From contig NZ_JQMJ01000004.1 of the NCBI RefSeq assembly GCF_000744655.1, forward strand, positions 6,687,698-6,751,697: a DNA stretch of 64,000 nt, read 5' to 3'. This DNA is from Streptacidiphilus rugosus AM-16 (lineage in GTDB: Bacteria; Actinomycetota; Actinomycetes; Streptomycetales; Streptomycetaceae). The notes beneath the pieces were generated by a model. It did no database searches, was not told the origin of the DNA, and saw only the letters and a program-made list of their open reading frames with translations. Below are positions 46,313 through 56,321 of the stretch, in pieces (the stretch's first letter is position 1; each line of letters opens with the position of its first letter). The position numbers and the translations under genes were made by a program.

Positions 46313-46681
46313 TCAGTCGCCGTAGGCCTCGTGGAGGGCCGTGGTCAGCAGGTCCAGCGCCTGCGCCGGGGGGAGGCCCAGGGACTTCGCGCGCTGGGCG
46401 TAGCGCGCCGCCGCGCTTGCGAGTTCGGCGAGGGCGCGGTCGCCCGAGGCGGCGATCACCGTGCCCGCGCGGCCGCGGGTCTCGACCACGCCGGCGGACT
46501 CCAGCTCCCGGTACGCCTTCGCGACCGTGTTCACCGCCAGCCCGAGATCCTCGGCGAGCTTGCGGACCGTCGGCAGGCGCGTCCCCACCGGCGCGGCGCC
46601 GCTCGCCGCCGCCGCGGCGATCTGCGCCCGGATCTGCTCGAAGGGCGGGACGGCGGAGGCGGGGTCAAGAGAGATCAGCAC
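46313..46681 (-). CDS. GntR family regulator, YtrA subfamily
   Basis: Short regulator of 122 aa: winged helix VGTRLPTVRKLAEDLGLAVNTVAKAYRELESAGVVETRGRAGTVIA, plus a C-terminal helical dimerisation segment (LPPAQALDLLTTALHEAYG). The length and lack of an effector domain are typical of the YtrA group, which usually controls ABC transporters; none is adjacent here. GTG 46681. It lies 68 bp downstream of the histidine kinase on the same strand, so the two may be co-transcribed. Confidence 0.88.
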   Translation of the reverse strand: MLISLDPASAVPPFEQIRAQIAAAAASGAAPVGTRLPTVRKLAEDLGLAVNTVAKAYRELESAGVVETRGRAGTVIAASGDRALAELASAAARYAQRAKSLGLPPAQALDLLTTALHEAYGD

Positions 46682-46749
46682 GTTGCGGACTCCGGCGCTG
46701 GGGGCTTCGGCACGCCCCTACGTTAGTACCGCCGCCCGGCCGGGCTCCC

Positions 46750-48042
46750 TCAGTGCGAGGCCAGGAGCCGGGCCTCGACCCGGAAGCCGCCCTCGTCCGT
46801 GGGGCCCGCGGTGAACGCGCCGCCCAGCGCGGTGACGCGTTCGCGCATCCCGACGAGGCCGTTGCCGCCGCTCGGAATGGCCTTCTCCAGGTCCGCGTGC
46901 CGGTCCGCCGACGGACAGCCGTTGGAGACGGCCAGGGCGACGCCGCTGGGCACGTACGCGACGACGACCTCGACGTCCGCGCCCGGCGCGTGCTTGAGCA
47001 CGTTGGTCAGCGCCTCCTGGACCACCCGGTACGCGGTCTGCTCGGCCTCGGCCGACAGCATCCGACGCGCGCCGCCGAGGGTGAACCGCACGCCGAGTCC
47101 GGCCGCGCGCGACTCGTCCACCAGCTTGGGCAGGTCCGCCAGCCCCAGCGGAACCGGTCCGGTCGGAACGACCGCCGACGGCGGAGTCCCGTCCACGGGG
47201 GCGACCACATCCGCGTCCTCGGGCTCGACCGTGCGCAGCACGCCCAGGATCTGCCGCAGCTCGTCCAGCGCCTGCCGGCCGATGTCGCCCATCAGCTTCG
47301 CGCTCGCCGCGGCCTTGTCCGGCTCCTTGTGCACGACCCGCTCCAGCGCGCCCGCGTGCACGACCAGCAGGCTGACCCGGTGCGCGACCACGTCGTGCAT
47401 CTCGCGCGCGATCCGGGTGCGCTCCTCCATCCGGGCCCGGCGGGCGCGCTCCCTGGCCTGCTCGGCGAGCAGCGTCAACTCCGTCTCCAGGCCCTCGGCC
47501 CGTTCGGTCAGGGCGATCCAGAGGCGACGCCGCGCCCCGATGTAGAGGCCGAGCATGGTCGGCGGGACGCTGATCGCCACCGCGACCAGGACCGACAGCA
47601 CGATCAGCACGGGCTCGGGCACACCGCGGTGCAGGGCCTCCTGCTGCTGGGTGCCGAGCGTCAGCGTGGAGACCAGCACCGTCTCGGCGATCGCGATCGC
47701 GCACAGCACGCTCATCGCCCGGCGTTCGGCGAAGCGCCCGGCCGCGCCCTCGGGCCGGTAGGCGCCCAGCGTGTACAGGCCGATCATCAGCAGCATGTAG
47801 CCGGAAAGCAGCGGGATCGTCGCCAGCGCCGCCGCGACCGGGACCAGCGGCCAGCGTCGCCGCACCAGCACCGTCGCCCCCGCGACCAGCCCGAACACCG
47901 CCACCGCGGCCATCGCCGCGGTGCCGAGGCGCTCCCGGTAGGCGAACATCGCGGCCGAGTAGGCGCACTCCATGGCCGCGGCCGCAGCCATCCCCAGGTC
48001 CAGCCACATGCTCCGCCGGCGCGTCCACGCTCCCACCCTCAT
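46750..48042 (-). CDS. sensor histidine kinase (NarL/DesK type), orphan
   Basis: Membrane kinase of 430 aa. About five to six helices in the first 190 residues form the sensing part without an extracellular domain. The HisKA_3 dimerisation box ERTRIAREMHDVVAHRVS carries the phospho-accepting His, and the ATPase domain shows NVLKHAPGADVEVVVAY, and GNGLVGMRERVTALGG. ATG 48042 fits; the frame is open upstream. A cognate LuxR-type response regulator normally lies next to such kinases, but here the neighbour is a GntR regulator. Confidence 0.88.
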   Translation of the reverse strand: MRVGAWTRRRSMWLDLGMAAAAAMECAYSAAMFAYRERLGTAAMAAVAVFGLVAGATVLVRRRWPLVPVAAALATIPLLSGYMLLMIGLYTLGAYRPEGAAGRFAERRAMSVLCAIAIAETVLVSTLTLGTQQQEALHRGVPEPVLIVLSVLVAVAISVPPTMLGLYIGARRRLWIALTERAEGLETELTLLAEQARERARRARMEERTRIAREMHDVVAHRVSLLVVHAGALERVVHKEPDKAAASAKLMGDIGRQALDELRQILGVLRTVEPEDADVVAPVDGTPPSAVVPTGPVPLGLADLPKLVDESRAAGLGVRFTLGGARRMLSAEAEQTAYRVVQEALTNVLKHAPGADVEVVVAYVPSGVALAVSNGCPSADRHADLEKAIPSGGNGLVGMRERVTALGGAFTAGPTDEGGFRVEARLLASH

Positions 48043-48331
48043 GACCACAAGCCTAGAAGGAGGCCGCAGCCGCGGTGAGACCCGCGCCGCGATGTCCGCA
48101 TAGCGACCATTCTCGTGGACGGTCACCGCCCGCAACCTATGCTGGACCGCGAGAGAAGCGGCTCACCGCCAACCACGCGGTGAGCCGTAGGGAACTCTCA
48201 GCCGCAGTTCACAGCAGTCAGTCAGTTCACAACCGAAAACTGCAGGACAGAGCAGAGCACCATCGGGGCGGACAGCGCGGTCCGCAACACGCCCATGCCC
48301 GTCCCCACCCACCCCGCAAGGGAGTACCAGC

Positions 48332-51094
48332 GTGAGCGACGCACGCGAGGCCACCGCGCCCGCCGTCCCCCCGGCCGAGACCGACAACAGCGCCCTGCGC
48401 GCCGACATCCGCCGCCTCGGCGACCTGCTCGGCGAGACCCTGGTCCGCCAGGAGGGCCAGGAACTGCTCGACCTGGTCGAACAGGTCCGCGCCCTCACGC
48501 GCAGCGACGGCGCCGCCGCCGCCCGGCTGCTGGAGGAGACCGACCTCGAAACGGCCGCCAAGCTGGTCCGCGCCTTCTCCACCTACTTCCACCTCGCCAA
48601 CGTCGCGGAGCAGGTGCACCGCGGCCGGGAGCTCAACGCCCACCGCACGGACAACGGCAGCCTGCTCTCCCGCACCGTCGACAAGCTCGCCGACGTCGAC
48701 GCCGACCACCTCGCCCTGACGCTGAAGAACCTCAACGTCCGCCCGGTCTTCACCGCGCACCCGACCGAGGCCGCCCGCCGTAGCGTGCTGCAGAAGCTGC
48801 GCCGGATCGCCGAGCTGCTGGACCAGTTGGACACCCCGTCCCGGCCCACCGGCCGCCGCCAGGCCGACCGCCGTCTGGCCGAGGTCATCGACATGCTCTG
48901 GCAGACGGACGAACTGCGCATCGCCCGCCCCGAGCCCGCCGACGAGGCCCGCAACGCCGTCTACTACCTGGACGAACTCTACAAGCGCGCCGTCCCCGAC
49001 GTGCTGGAGGAGCTGAACGAGGAGCTGTCCCGGGTCGGCATCACCCTCCCCGAGGGCGTCCGCCCGCTCACCTTCGGCACCTGGATCGGCGGGGACCGCG
49101 ACGGCAACCCCAACGTCACCCCCGAGGTGACCCTGGACGTGCTGGTGCTCCAGCACGAGTACGGGATCAACGACGCCCTCGACGTCATCGACGAGCTGCG
49201 CGGCTCGCTCTCCTCCTCGGTCCGCCTCTCCGGCGCCAGCGAGGAACTGCTGACCAGCCTCGCCGACGACCTGGCCCGGCTGCCCGAGATCAGCCCGCGC
49301 TACAAGCGGATGAACGCCGAGGAGCCCTACCGGCTCAAGGCCACCTGCATCCGCCAGAAGCTTCTCGGCACCAGGGAGCGCCTGGCCAACGGGACGCCGC
49401 ACGTCACCGGCCGCGACTACCTCGGCACCGGCGAGCTGCTGGCCGACCTGGAGGTCATCCAGTCCTCGCTGCGCAGCCACAAGGGCGAACTGATCGCGGA
49501 CGGCCGGATGAGCCGCGCCATCCGCACGCTCTCCGCCTTCGGCCTGCAGCTGGCCACCATGGACGTGCGCGAGCACGCCGACGCGCACCACCACGCGCTG
49601 GGCCAGCTCTTCGACCGCCTCGGCGAGGAGGCCTGGCGCTACACGGACATGCCGCGCGAGTACCGGCAGCGCCTGCTGGCCAAGGAGCTCAAGTCCCGCC
49701 GCCCGCTCGCGCCCACCCCGGCTCCGCTGGACGCGGCCGGCGCGAAGACGCTGGGCGTCTTCGAGACCGTGCGCGAGGCCTTCGTGCGCTTCGGCCCGGA
49801 GATCGTGGAGAGTTACATCATCTCCATGTGCCAGGGCGCCGACGACGTCTTCGCGGCGGCCGTGCTGGCCCGCGAGGCCGGTCTGATCGACCTGCACGGC
49901 GGGGTCGCCAAGATCGGCATCGTGCCGCTGCTGGAGACCACCGACGAGCTGCGCGCCGCCGACACCATCCTCGACGAGATGCTGCGCGACCCCTCCTACC
50001 GCCGCCTGGTCTCGCTCCGCGGCGACGTCCAGGAGGTCATGCTCGGCTACTCCGACTCCTCCAAGTTCGGCGGCATCACCACCTCCCAGTGGGAGATCCA
50101 CCGCGCCCAGCGCAGGCTCCGCGACGTCGCCCACCGCTACGGCGTCCGGCTCCGTCTCTTCCACGGCCGCGGCGGCACCGTCGGCCGCGGCGGCGGCCCC
50201 TCGCACGAGGCCATCCTGGCGCAGCCGTACGGGACCCTGGAGGGCGAGATCAAGGTCACCGAGCAGGGCGAGGTGATCTCGGACAAGTACCTGATCCCCT
50301 CGCTCGCCCGGGAGAACCTGGAGCTCACCGTCTCGGCCACGCTGGAGGCCTCCGCGCTGCACACGGCCCCGCGCCAGTCGGAGGAGGCGCTGGCCCGCTG
50401 GGACGCGACCATGAACACGGTCTCGGACGGCGCGCACGCCTCCTACCGCCGCCTGGTCGAGGACCCCGACCTGCCGGCCTACTTCTTCGCGGCCACCCCG
50501 GTCGACCAGCTGGCCTCGCTCCACCTCGGCTCCCGCCCGTCCCGCCGCCCGGACTCCGGCGCGGGCCTGGACGGCCTGCGGGCCATCCCGTGGGTCTTCG
50601 GCTGGACGCAGTCCCGTCAGATCGTGCCCGGCTGGTACGGCGTCGGCTCCGGCCTGTCCGCCGCCCGCGAGGCCGGGCTCGGCGACATCCTCGACGAGAT
50701 GCACGGGGAGTGGCACTTCTTCCGCAACTTCCTCTCCAACGTCGCCATGACGCTGGCCAAGACGGACCTGCGGATCGCCCGCCACTACGTCGAGCAGCTG
50801 GTCCCCAAGGAGCTGCGGCACATCTTCGACCTGATCGAGGCCGAGCACGCGCTCACCCTGAACGAGGTCCTGCGGCTCACCGGCGAGTCCGAACTCCTGG
50901 CGCACAGCCCGGTGCTGAAGCAGACCTTCGCCATCCGGGACGCCTACCTCGACCCGATCTCCTACCTGCAGGTCGCCCTGCTGCGCCGTCAGCGCGAGGA
51001 CGCCGCGAACGCCGTCTCCGAGGACCCGCTGCGCTCGCGGGCGCTGCTGCTCACCGTGAACGGCGTGGCCGCGGGCCTGCGCAACACCGGCTGA
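48332..51094 (+). CDS. ppc: phosphoenolpyruvate carboxylase
   Basis: Anaplerotic enzyme of 920 aa that carboxylates PEP with bicarbonate to oxaloacetate. Active-site signatures: [12 protein letters not shown] with catalytic His143, [25 protein letters not shown], and [13 protein letters not shown] with His611, and a C-terminal allosteric region ending GLRNTG. GTG 48332 has GGGAG upstream. The 289-bp divergent gap to the histidine kinase carries the promoters; I see no clear operator. Ends in a very strong hairpin shared with pth. Confidence 0.96.
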   Translation: MSDAREATAPAVPPAETDNSALRADIRRLGDLLGETLVRQEGQELLDLVEQVRALTRSDGAAAARLLEETDLETAAKLVRAFSTYFHLANVAEQVHRGRELNAHRTDNGSLLSRTVDKLADVDADHLALTLKNLNVRPVFTAHPTEAARRSVLQKLRRIAELLDQLDTPSRPTGRRQADRRLAEVIDMLWQTDELRIARPEPADEARNAVYYLDELYKRAVPDVLEELNEELSRVGITLPEGVRPLTFGTWIGGDRDGNPNVTPEVTLDVLVLQHEYGINDALDVIDELRGSLSSSVRLSGASEELLTSLADDLARLPEISPRYKRMNAEEPYRLKATCIRQKLLGTRERLANGTPHVTGRDYLGTGELLADLEVIQSSLRSHKGELIADGRMSRAIRTLSAFGLQLATMDVREHADAHHHALGQLFDRLGEEAWRYTDMPREYRQRLLAKELKSRRPLAPTPAPLDAAGAKTLGVFETVREAFVRFGPEIVESYIISMCQGADDVFAAAVLAREAGLIDLHGGVAKIGIVPLLETTDELRAADTILDEMLRDPSYRRLVSLRGDVQEVMLGYSDSSKFGGITTSQWEIHRAQRRLRDVAHRYGVRLRLFHGRGGTVGRGGGPSHEAILAQPYGTLEGEIKVTEQGEVISDKYLIPSLARENLELTVSATLEASALHTAPRQSEEALARWDATMNTVSDGAHASYRRLVEDPDLPAYFFAATPVDQLASLHLGSRPSRRPDSGAGLDGLRAIPWVFGWTQSRQIVPGWYGVGSGLSAAREAGLGDILDEMHGEWHFFRNFLSNVAMTLAKTDLRIARHYVEQLVPKELRHIFDLIEAEHALTLNEVLRLTGESELLAHSPVLKQTFAIRDAYLDPISYLQVALLRRQREDAANAVSEDPLRSRALLLTVNGVAAGLRNTG

Positions 51095-51110
51095 CCGGGA
51101 CCGCCCACAC

Positions 51111-51150
51111 GACGGCGGCCGGCCTCCCCTCGGGGAGGCCGGCCGCCGTC
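51111..51150. terminator. very strong bidirectional terminator between ppc and pth
   Basis: Perfect 19-bp stem (51111-51129 with 51132-51150) with only TC between the arms, located between the convergent ppc and pth stop codons. Confidence 0.85.
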
Positions 51151-51159
51151 GTCGCGCTC

Positions 51160-51732
51160 TCAGGTGTTGTAGACCGACTGGGCCCGCTCCAGCCCCTCCG
51201 TCAGCAGCGACTCGACCGAGTCCGCGCACCGGTCCACGAACCAGGGCAGTTCCTTGCGCTCGGACGAGGAGAAGTCCCGCAGCACGAAGTCCGCGACGTC
51301 CATCCGGCCCGGCGGACGGCCGATGCCGGCCCGGACCCTGAAGTAGTCCGGGCCGAGGGACTTGGTGATCGACTTCAGCCCGTTGTGGCCGTTGTCCCCG
51401 CCGCCGCACTTGAGGCGCAGCGTCGGGTAGTCGATGTCGAGCTCGTCGTGGATCACCACGAGCCGGTCCACACCGACCTTGTAGAAGTCGCGCAGCGCCA
51501 CGACCGGGCCGCCGGACAGGTTCATGAAGGACATCGGCTTCGCCAGCACGACCCGCTGCCCCGAGAGCCGGCCCTCCACCACCTGGGCCCGGCTCTTGTG
51601 CGCCTTGAACTTCCCGCCCACGCGCTCGGCCAGCAGGTCCGCGACCATGAAGCCGATGTTGTGCCGGTTCCCCTCGTACTGAGGACCGGGGTTGCCGAGG
51701 CCGACGACCAGCCAGGGTCCCTGCTCGCTCAT
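51160..51732 (-). CDS. pth: peptidyl-tRNA hydrolase
   Basis: Enzyme of 190 aa that frees tRNA from prematurely released peptidyl-tRNA. Signature [18 protein letters not shown] with catalytic His24 and Asn14, [11 protein letters not shown], the VIHDELDI acid, and [12 protein letters not shown]. Start ATG 51732 is preceded by GGAG at nine bases. It follows rplY on the same strand, an arrangement conserved in actinobacteria, with a hairpin between the two genes (51761-51794). Confidence 0.95.
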   Translation of the reverse strand: MSEQGPWLVVGLGNPGPQYEGNRHNIGFMVADLLAERVGGKFKAHKSRAQVVEGRLSGQRVVLAKPMSFMNLSGGPVVALRDFYKVGVDRLVVIHDELDIDYPTLRLKCGGGDNGHNGLKSITKSLGPDYFRVRAGIGRPPGRMDVADFVLRDFSSSERKELPWFVDRCADSVESLLTEGLERAQSVYNT

Positions 51733-51760
51733 CTCGCACTGCTCCAATCAGGATGCGACG

Positions 51761-51794
51761 CTGCCCCGGCCGTCGACGAGGACGACCGGGGCAG
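51761..51794 (-). terminator. hairpin between rplY and pth
   Basis: CTGCCCCGGCCGTC and GACGACCGGGGCAG form a 14-bp stem with one wobble/mismatch and a 6-base loop, 39 bp after the rplY stop and 29 bp before the pth start. It may end most rplY transcripts or attenuate pth. Confidence 0.6.
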
Positions 51795-51832
51795 TGTCAG
51801 TGGTACGCGGGTTCAGACACAGAGGCTGAGGA

Positions 51833-52441
51833 TCAGGCCTCGGCGGGAGCCTCGTCAGCGGCCTCGGCCGCCTCCTCGGTCTCCTCCTCGGCGGGGGCCT
51901 CGGCCTGGGCGCCGATGACCTGCAGCACGACGGCGTCCTCGTCGACCGCCAGCGTGGTGCCGGACGGCAGGGTGATGTCCTTGGCGAGGATGGAGGCGCC
52001 GGCCTCCAGGCCCTCGATGGAGACGGTGACGGCCTCGGGCAGGTGGGTGGCCTCGGCCTCGACCGGCAGCGCGTTGAGGACGTGCTCCAGCAGGTTGCCG
52101 CCGGGGGCCAGCTCGCCCTCGGTGTGGACCGGGACCTCGACCGTGACCTTCTCGCCACGCTTGACCAGGATCAGGTCGACGTGCTCGATGGTGCGCTTGA
52201 TGGCCTCACGCTGGACGGCCTTCGGCAGCACGAACTCCTGCTTGCCGTCGATCGGCAGGGAGATCAGCGCGTTCGGGGTCTTCAGCGCCAGCATCAGGTC
52301 GTGGCCCGGCAGGTTCAGGTGGACCGGGGCGTGGCCGTGGCCGTAGACGACCGCGGGGACCAGGCCGGCGCGACGGGCGCGGCGGGCGGAGCCCTTGCCG
52401 AACTCGGTGCGGACCTCGGCGGACAGGCGGATCTCAGACAT
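51833..52441 (-). CDS. rplY: 50S ribosomal protein L25/general stress protein Ctc
   Basis: 5S rRNA-binding ribosomal protein of 202 aa in the long CTC/TL5 form. The N-terminal L25 domain (MSEIRLSAEVRTEFGKGSARRARRAG) is followed by a C-terminal beta domain (VTVEVPVHTEGELAPGG, THLPEAVTVSIEGLEAGASILAKDI), and an Ala/Glu-rich acidic tail (from about 180) usual for actinomycetes. ATG 52441 follows GGAGC. Confidence 0.95.
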   Translation of the reverse strand: MSEIRLSAEVRTEFGKGSARRARRAGLVPAVVYGHGHAPVHLNLPGHDLMLALKTPNALISLPIDGKQEFVLPKAVQREAIKRTIEHVDLILVKRGEKVTVEVPVHTEGELAPGGNLLEHVLNALPVEAEATHLPEAVTVSIEGLEAGASILAKDITLPSGTTLAVDEDAVVLQVIGAQAEAPAEEETEEAAEAADEAPAEA

Positions 52442-52549
52442 GGAAGCGCTCCTTGGAAGTGCGAGAACAGGGGCGCTCGGCGGCCATCTCACACATTCTC
52501 GTCACAAGAAGCGCGTCGATAACGGAGCCGGTGATCGTTGCGGGCAACG

Positions 52550-52604
52550 AAAAAGCTCCCTCGCCGGGCAGGAGGTCGAGTCTACCCGGGCCCGGCGAGG
52601 GAGC
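52550..52604 (-). terminator. Rho-independent terminator of prs
   Basis: On the minus strand, GCTCCCTCGCCGGG and its complement (52555-52568 with 52591-52604) form a 14-bp stem, followed by TTTTT (52554-52550). One of the few canonical T-tailed terminators in the window. Confidence 0.85.
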
Positions 52605-52656
52605 CAAAACGATCAGTCAGTGCGGCCTGCGGCCCCTACGAAGGGGACAGAACGGG

Positions 52657-53631
52657 TCAGGCGGTCTCGAACAGGCTGGTCACCGAGCCGTCGTCGAAGA
52701 CCTCGCGGATCGCGCGGGCGATCAGCGGGGCGATGGAGAGCGTGGTGACCTTCTCCAGCTGGAGCTCGCCCGGGGTCGGCAGCGTGTTCGTGAAGACGAA
52801 CTCGCTCGCCCGGGAGTTCTTGATCCGGTCCGCCGCCGGGCCGGAGAGCACGCCGTGGGTGGCGGCCACGATGACGTCCTCGGCGCCCGCCTCGAAGAGC
52901 GCGTCCGCGGCGGCGACGATGGTGCCACCGGTGTCGATCATGTCGTCGACCAGGACGCAGACCCGGCCCTTGACGTCACCGACGACCTCGGCGGACATGA
53001 CCTTGTTGGCCACGTTCGGGTCGCGACGCTTGTGGATGATCGCCAGCGGCGCGCCCAGGCGGTCCGACCACTGGTCCGCGACCCGGACCCGGCCGGCGTC
53101 CGGGGAGACGACCGTCAGCTTGGCGCGGTCCACCTTGTCGCCGACGTAGTCGGCCAGCAGCGGGAGTGCGAAGAGGTGGTCGACCGGGCCGTCGAAGAAG
53201 CCCTGGATCTGCGCGGTGTGCAGGTCCACGGAGATCAGCCGGTCGGCGCCCGCCGTCTTCAGCAGGTCCGCTATCAGCCGCGCCGAGATGGGCTCACGGC
53301 CGAGGTGCTTCTTGTCCTGACGGGCGTAGCCGTAGAACGGCATGATCACGGTGATGGTCTTGACCGACGCCCGCTTGAGGGCGTCGATCATGATCAGCTG
53401 CTCCATGATCCACTGGTTGATCGGCGCGGTGTGGCTCTGCAGCACGAAGGCGTGCGCACCGCGCACCGACTCCTCGTAGCGCACGTAGATCTCGCCGTTG
53501 GCGAAGTCCAGAGCCTTGGTGGGGACCAACTCGACACCCAGCTGCTCGGCCACCTCCCGCGCGAGGGCGGGGTGTGCGCGGCCGGAGAAGAGCATCATCT
53601 TCCGCGAGCCGGACGATTTGATCCCGGTCAC
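52657..53631 (-). CDS. prs: ribose-phosphate pyrophosphokinase (PRPP synthetase)
   Basis: Enzyme of 324 aa making PRPP from ribose 5-phosphate and ATP for nucleotides, histidine and tryptophan. Signatures: KMMLFSGRAHPALA, FANGEIYVRYEESVRG, the ATP/flexible loop FYGYARQDKKHLGREPISA, DLHTAQIQGFF, and the PRPP loop VLVDDMIDTGGT. GTG 53631 is preceded by GGAGA at eight bases; an open frame extends upstream without an RBS. Downstream of glmU on the same strand, as in most actinobacteria and firmicutes. Confidence 0.96.
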   Translation of the reverse strand: MTGIKSSGSRKMMLFSGRAHPALAREVAEQLGVELVPTKALDFANGEIYVRYEESVRGAHAFVLQSHTAPINQWIMEQLIMIDALKRASVKTITVIMPFYGYARQDKKHLGREPISARLIADLLKTAGADRLISVDLHTAQIQGFFDGPVDHLFALPLLADYVGDKVDRAKLTVVSPDAGRVRVADQWSDRLGAPLAIIHKRRDPNVANKVMSAEVVGDVKGRVCVLVDDMIDTGGTIVAAADALFEAGAEDVIVAATHGVLSGPAADRIKNSRASEFVFTNTLPTPGELQLEKVTTLSIAPLIARAIREVFDDGSVTSLFETA

Positions 53632-53767
53632 TGCAACCGTCTCCTTGTTGCTGATACACCGCAGGCGAACGTCTGGCCTGGAGCGGGCCTGTGGCGTGTG
53701 GATGACCACCAGGTTACGCGTCCAGGGAGCCTCCCGTCGCCTCCGGGTCGTCCTCCCGAGTGGTCGG

Positions 53768-55222
53768 CTACGCCTCAGCGGCCCCTTCGGCCTCGGCCTT
53801 CGCAGCCGCCGCGGCCTGCGCCGACGCGGATCCCGGCCGCTTGCGCTCCACCCAGCCCTCGATGTTCCGCTGCTGCGGACGGGTCACGCCCAGAGCCCCG
53901 GGCGGCACGTCCTGGTAGATCACCGAGCCCGCCGCGGTGTACGCGCCGTCCCCCACCGTCACCGGGGCGACGAACATGTTGTCAGAGCCCGTCCGACAGT
54001 GGGCGCCGATCGTGGTGCGGTGCTTGTTGACGCCGTCGTAGTTGACGAACACCGAGGCAGCGCCGATGTTCGTGCCCTCGCCGATGGTCGCGTCGCCCAC
54101 ATAGCTGAGGTGCGGCACCTTCGCGCCGTCGCCGACGACGGCGTTCTTCATCTCGACGTACGTACCCGCCTTGGCCTTCGCACCCAGCACCGTGCCCGGA
54201 CGCAGATAGGCGTACGGACCGACGCTGGCGCCCGCCCCGACCACCGCACGCTCGGCTGTGGCATTGATCACAACGGCTCCGGCGCCGATCCCGGTGTCCC
54301 GCAGCGTGCAGTTCGGACCGACCTCGGCGCCCTCGCCGACCGAGGTCGCACCGAGCAGTTGGGTGTTCGGGTGCAGCACCGCGTCACGCTCGTAGGTGAC
54401 CTGCACGTCGAGCCAGGTGGTGGCCGGATCGACGACGGTGACACCCGCGCGCATCGCGGCGTCGAGCAGCCGGTCGTTCATGATCCGGCGGGCCTCGGCG
54501 AGCTGGACCCGGTCGTTGATGCCGAGGATGTCGCGGTAGTCGGCGGCCACGACCGCGCCGACGCGGTGTCCGGCCTCGCGCAGGATCCCGAGCACGTCGG
54601 TGAGGTACTCCTCACCCTGGCTGTTGTCGGTGCGGACCTCGGCCAGCCCCTGGACCAGCAACTTGCCGTCGAAGGCGAAGACACCCGAGTTGATCTCGGC
54701 GATGGCGCGCTGGGCGTCGGTGGCGTCCTTGTGCTCGACGATCGCCTGGACCGAGCCGTCCTCGCCACGCAGGATCCGGCCGTAGCCGGTGGCGTCGGGA
54801 ACCTCCGCGGTGAGCACCGTGACGGCGTTCCCCTCGGTGGCGTGCGCGGCGGCGAGCGCCTGCAGCGTGGCGCCGGTGAGCAGAGGGGTGTCACCGGTGG
54901 TGACGATGACCGTCCCGTCCAGCACGAGCCCCTGAGCGGCGAGCGCCTCCAGGGCGACCCGCACGGCGTTGCCGGTGCCGTTCTGCTGCTCCTGAACGAC
55001 CGTGCGGACCTCCGGGTCCACCTCGGCGAGGTGCGCGGCGACCTTGTCCCGCATGTGGCCGATGACGACGGCCAGATGCTCCGGCGTCAGCTCCCGCGCG
55101 GCGGCGACGGCATGCCCGACGAGTGTGCGTCCGCACAGCGGGTGCAGCACCTTCGGCAGGGCGGCCGACTTCATCCGGGTGCCCTCGCCGGCGGCGAGAA
55201 CGATCACAGCGGTGGGAGTCAT
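53768..55222 (-). CDS. glmU: bifunctional UDP-GlcNAc pyrophosphorylase / GlcN-1-P acetyltransferase
   Basis: Enzyme of 484 aa for the last two steps to UDP-GlcNAc, the precursor of peptidoglycan. N-terminal uridyltransferase: [22 protein letters not shown] loop and the TTGDTPLL motif. The C-terminal left-handed beta helix begins near residue 260 with hexapeptide repeats, the catalytic-type histidine region in [17 protein letters not shown]. The Ala/Glu-rich tail is typical. ATG 55222 gives [14 protein letters not shown]. Directly upstream of prs. Confidence 0.96.
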   Translation of the reverse strand: MTPTAVIVLAAGEGTRMKSAALPKVLHPLCGRTLVGHAVAAARELTPEHLAVVIGHMRDKVAAHLAEVDPEVRTVVQEQQNGTGNAVRVALEALAAQGLVLDGTVIVTTGDTPLLTGATLQALAAAHATEGNAVTVLTAEVPDATGYGRILRGEDGSVQAIVEHKDATDAQRAIAEINSGVFAFDGKLLVQGLAEVRTDNSQGEEYLTDVLGILREAGHRVGAVVAADYRDILGINDRVQLAEARRIMNDRLLDAAMRAGVTVVDPATTWLDVQVTYERDAVLHPNTQLLGATSVGEGAEVGPNCTLRDTGIGAGAVVINATAERAVVGAGASVGPYAYLRPGTVLGAKAKAGTYVEMKNAVVGDGAKVPHLSYVGDATIGEGTNIGAASVFVNYDGVNKHRTTIGAHCRTGSDNMFVAPVTVGDGAYTAAGSVIYQDVPPGALGVTRPQQRNIEGWVERKRPGSASAQAAAAAKAEAEGAAEA

Positions 55223-55362
55223 GGGGCGCAGGCTCCTCTGCAACGGAACGGGGAGGGTCCGCCGGGCCGCCGAACACCCGAGCTGGGAGCCGCACAGACG
55301 TGCCCGAACACAGTGAGGATAACCGCCATCGGGACGATCGATCAGAACCGATCAGTAAGGTG

Positions 55363-55435
55363 CTCCGCCGCAAGGATTCGAACCTTGACTTGCCAACTCC
55401 AAAGGTTGGTGTGCTGCCAATTACACTACGGCGGA
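55363..55435 (-). tRNA. tRNA-Gln(UUG)
   Basis: Complete tRNA of 73 nt on the minus strand. The acceptor TCCGCCG pairs with CGGCGGA, discriminator G as usual for glutamine. The anticodon stem CCAAC/GTTGG encloses the loop CTTTGGA with anticodon TTG, and the T-arm contains GGTTCGAATCC. CCA is not encoded. Its first 15 bases overlap the end of the upstream protein gene. Confidence 0.95.
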
Positions 55436-56134
55436 CTGACCACAATCCGCACCGGGCAGAGTGGCGGCTCCTACTATGCCGCACCAGGCACCCTCGATGC
55501 GACGAAGCAGCCAAGCGCTCCGCCGAACATACACGGTGAGACAACCGTGATAGCCGGTGCCCACGTTGTGCCGTGTGGTCTTCGGATTGTGGCGCTTGAG
55601 CGTGGTCGAACCGAAGCACGCGTCCGCGCCGACCCGCCCGGCCCAGAATCGCTCGGCGGCGCTCACGTCCGCGGACTCGTGGATGGCCACCCGGAAGCGC
55701 AAGTGCCGGCGCTCCACCCCGAGCATGCGGAGCCAGGCCAAGAAGACATCGATCATGTCGGGATCGCTGTTGATGAAGACCAGGGCGCTCTGCGTGCGCC
55801 ACGCCTTCGACTTGGACCCCTCCGACCAGTAGAGGCCGACCCCGAGCAGAAACAGCTCGCGGTCGCTGAGCCGCCCGACGGCCGAGCGCGCGGCTGCCCG
55901 CTCGGCCTGATGACTCAGCGCCCGGCGTGCGCGGAGGGGCGCCCAGCAGACCTCCTCCATGTGGAGCCGCCGTCGCTCCCGATCCTGCGGCGTCGCCGCC
56001 GGGCGGGGCACGTCCCGCACCCAGACGGAGGCGGAGCTCTTGGAGACCCCGAGCGCGGCCGCGATCTCGTCGAGGCTGCGGCCCTCGGCGCGGAGGCGGC
56101 GGGCTTCGGCTTGTTCGCGGTGCTTGGCCTGCAT
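55421..56134 (-). CDS. HTH protein with LAGLIDADG-like C-terminal region
   Basis: Protein of 237 aa. Residues 10-40 form a helix-turn-helix (LRAEGRSLDEIAAALGVSKSSASVWVRDV), followed by a basic linker. The rest contains LFLLGVGLYWSEGSKSK, LVFINSDPDMIDVFLAWLRMLGV, and TTLKRHNPKTTRHNVGTGYHGCLTVYV, which resembles the LAGLIDADG endonuclease fold in one copy (G-LYWSEGSK as helix block, NSDPDMI as next strand-helix). Family name unknown to me. Its last 15 bases lie inside tRNA-Gln. The two are transcribed in the same direction, so RNA processing at the tRNA 5' end would cut the mRNA within the last five codons. Confidence 0.7.
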   Translation of the reverse strand: MQAKHREQAEARRLRAEGRSLDEIAAALGVSKSSASVWVRDVPRPAATPQDRERRRLHMEEVCWAPLRARRALSHQAERAAARSAVGRLSDRELFLLGVGLYWSEGSKSKAWRTQSALVFINSDPDMIDVFLAWLRMLGVERRHLRFRVAIHESADVSAAERFWAGRVGADACFGSTTLKRHNPKTTRHNVGTGYHGCLTVYVRRSAWLLRRIEGAWCGIVGAATLPGADCGQSAVV

Positions 56135-56278
56135 GGGCCCAATCTCCTCGGGTGCCGAGGAAGCGCGCGGCCGAACGGCGACCGTTCACACGATCGAGCG
56201 GAATCGGCCGTCGTCGGGAATTCACCCTCCCGCCACGCCGTCCGGAGGATGGTCTTCCCCGCCGACGGGCACAGAACC

Positions 56279-56305
56279 TACGATGCCGTAAGTTACGGTT
56301 CCGTA
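56279..56305. promoter_or_regulatory. overlapping palindromes, probable operator of desaturase operon
   Basis: CCGTAA-G-TTACGG (56286-56298) is a perfect palindrome and overlaps TACGG-TT-CCGTA (56294-56305). A further TACG...CCGTA begins at about 56279. The element lies 17-43 bp before the desaturase start, probably over the promoter. The TetR protein encoded in the same operon is the natural candidate to bind it. Confidence 0.55.
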
Positions 56306-56321
56306 GGCCGAAGGGCGTCCT

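Noticed and set aside
48227..51739. Minus-strand open frame opposite ppc
   Set aside because: Antisense shadow of ppc; only its final part coincides with the pth gene frame start region and has no independent domain.
55363..55435. tRNA-Gln as attachment site of an integrated element
   Set aside because: No integrase and no direct repeat of the tRNA 3' end seen nearby.
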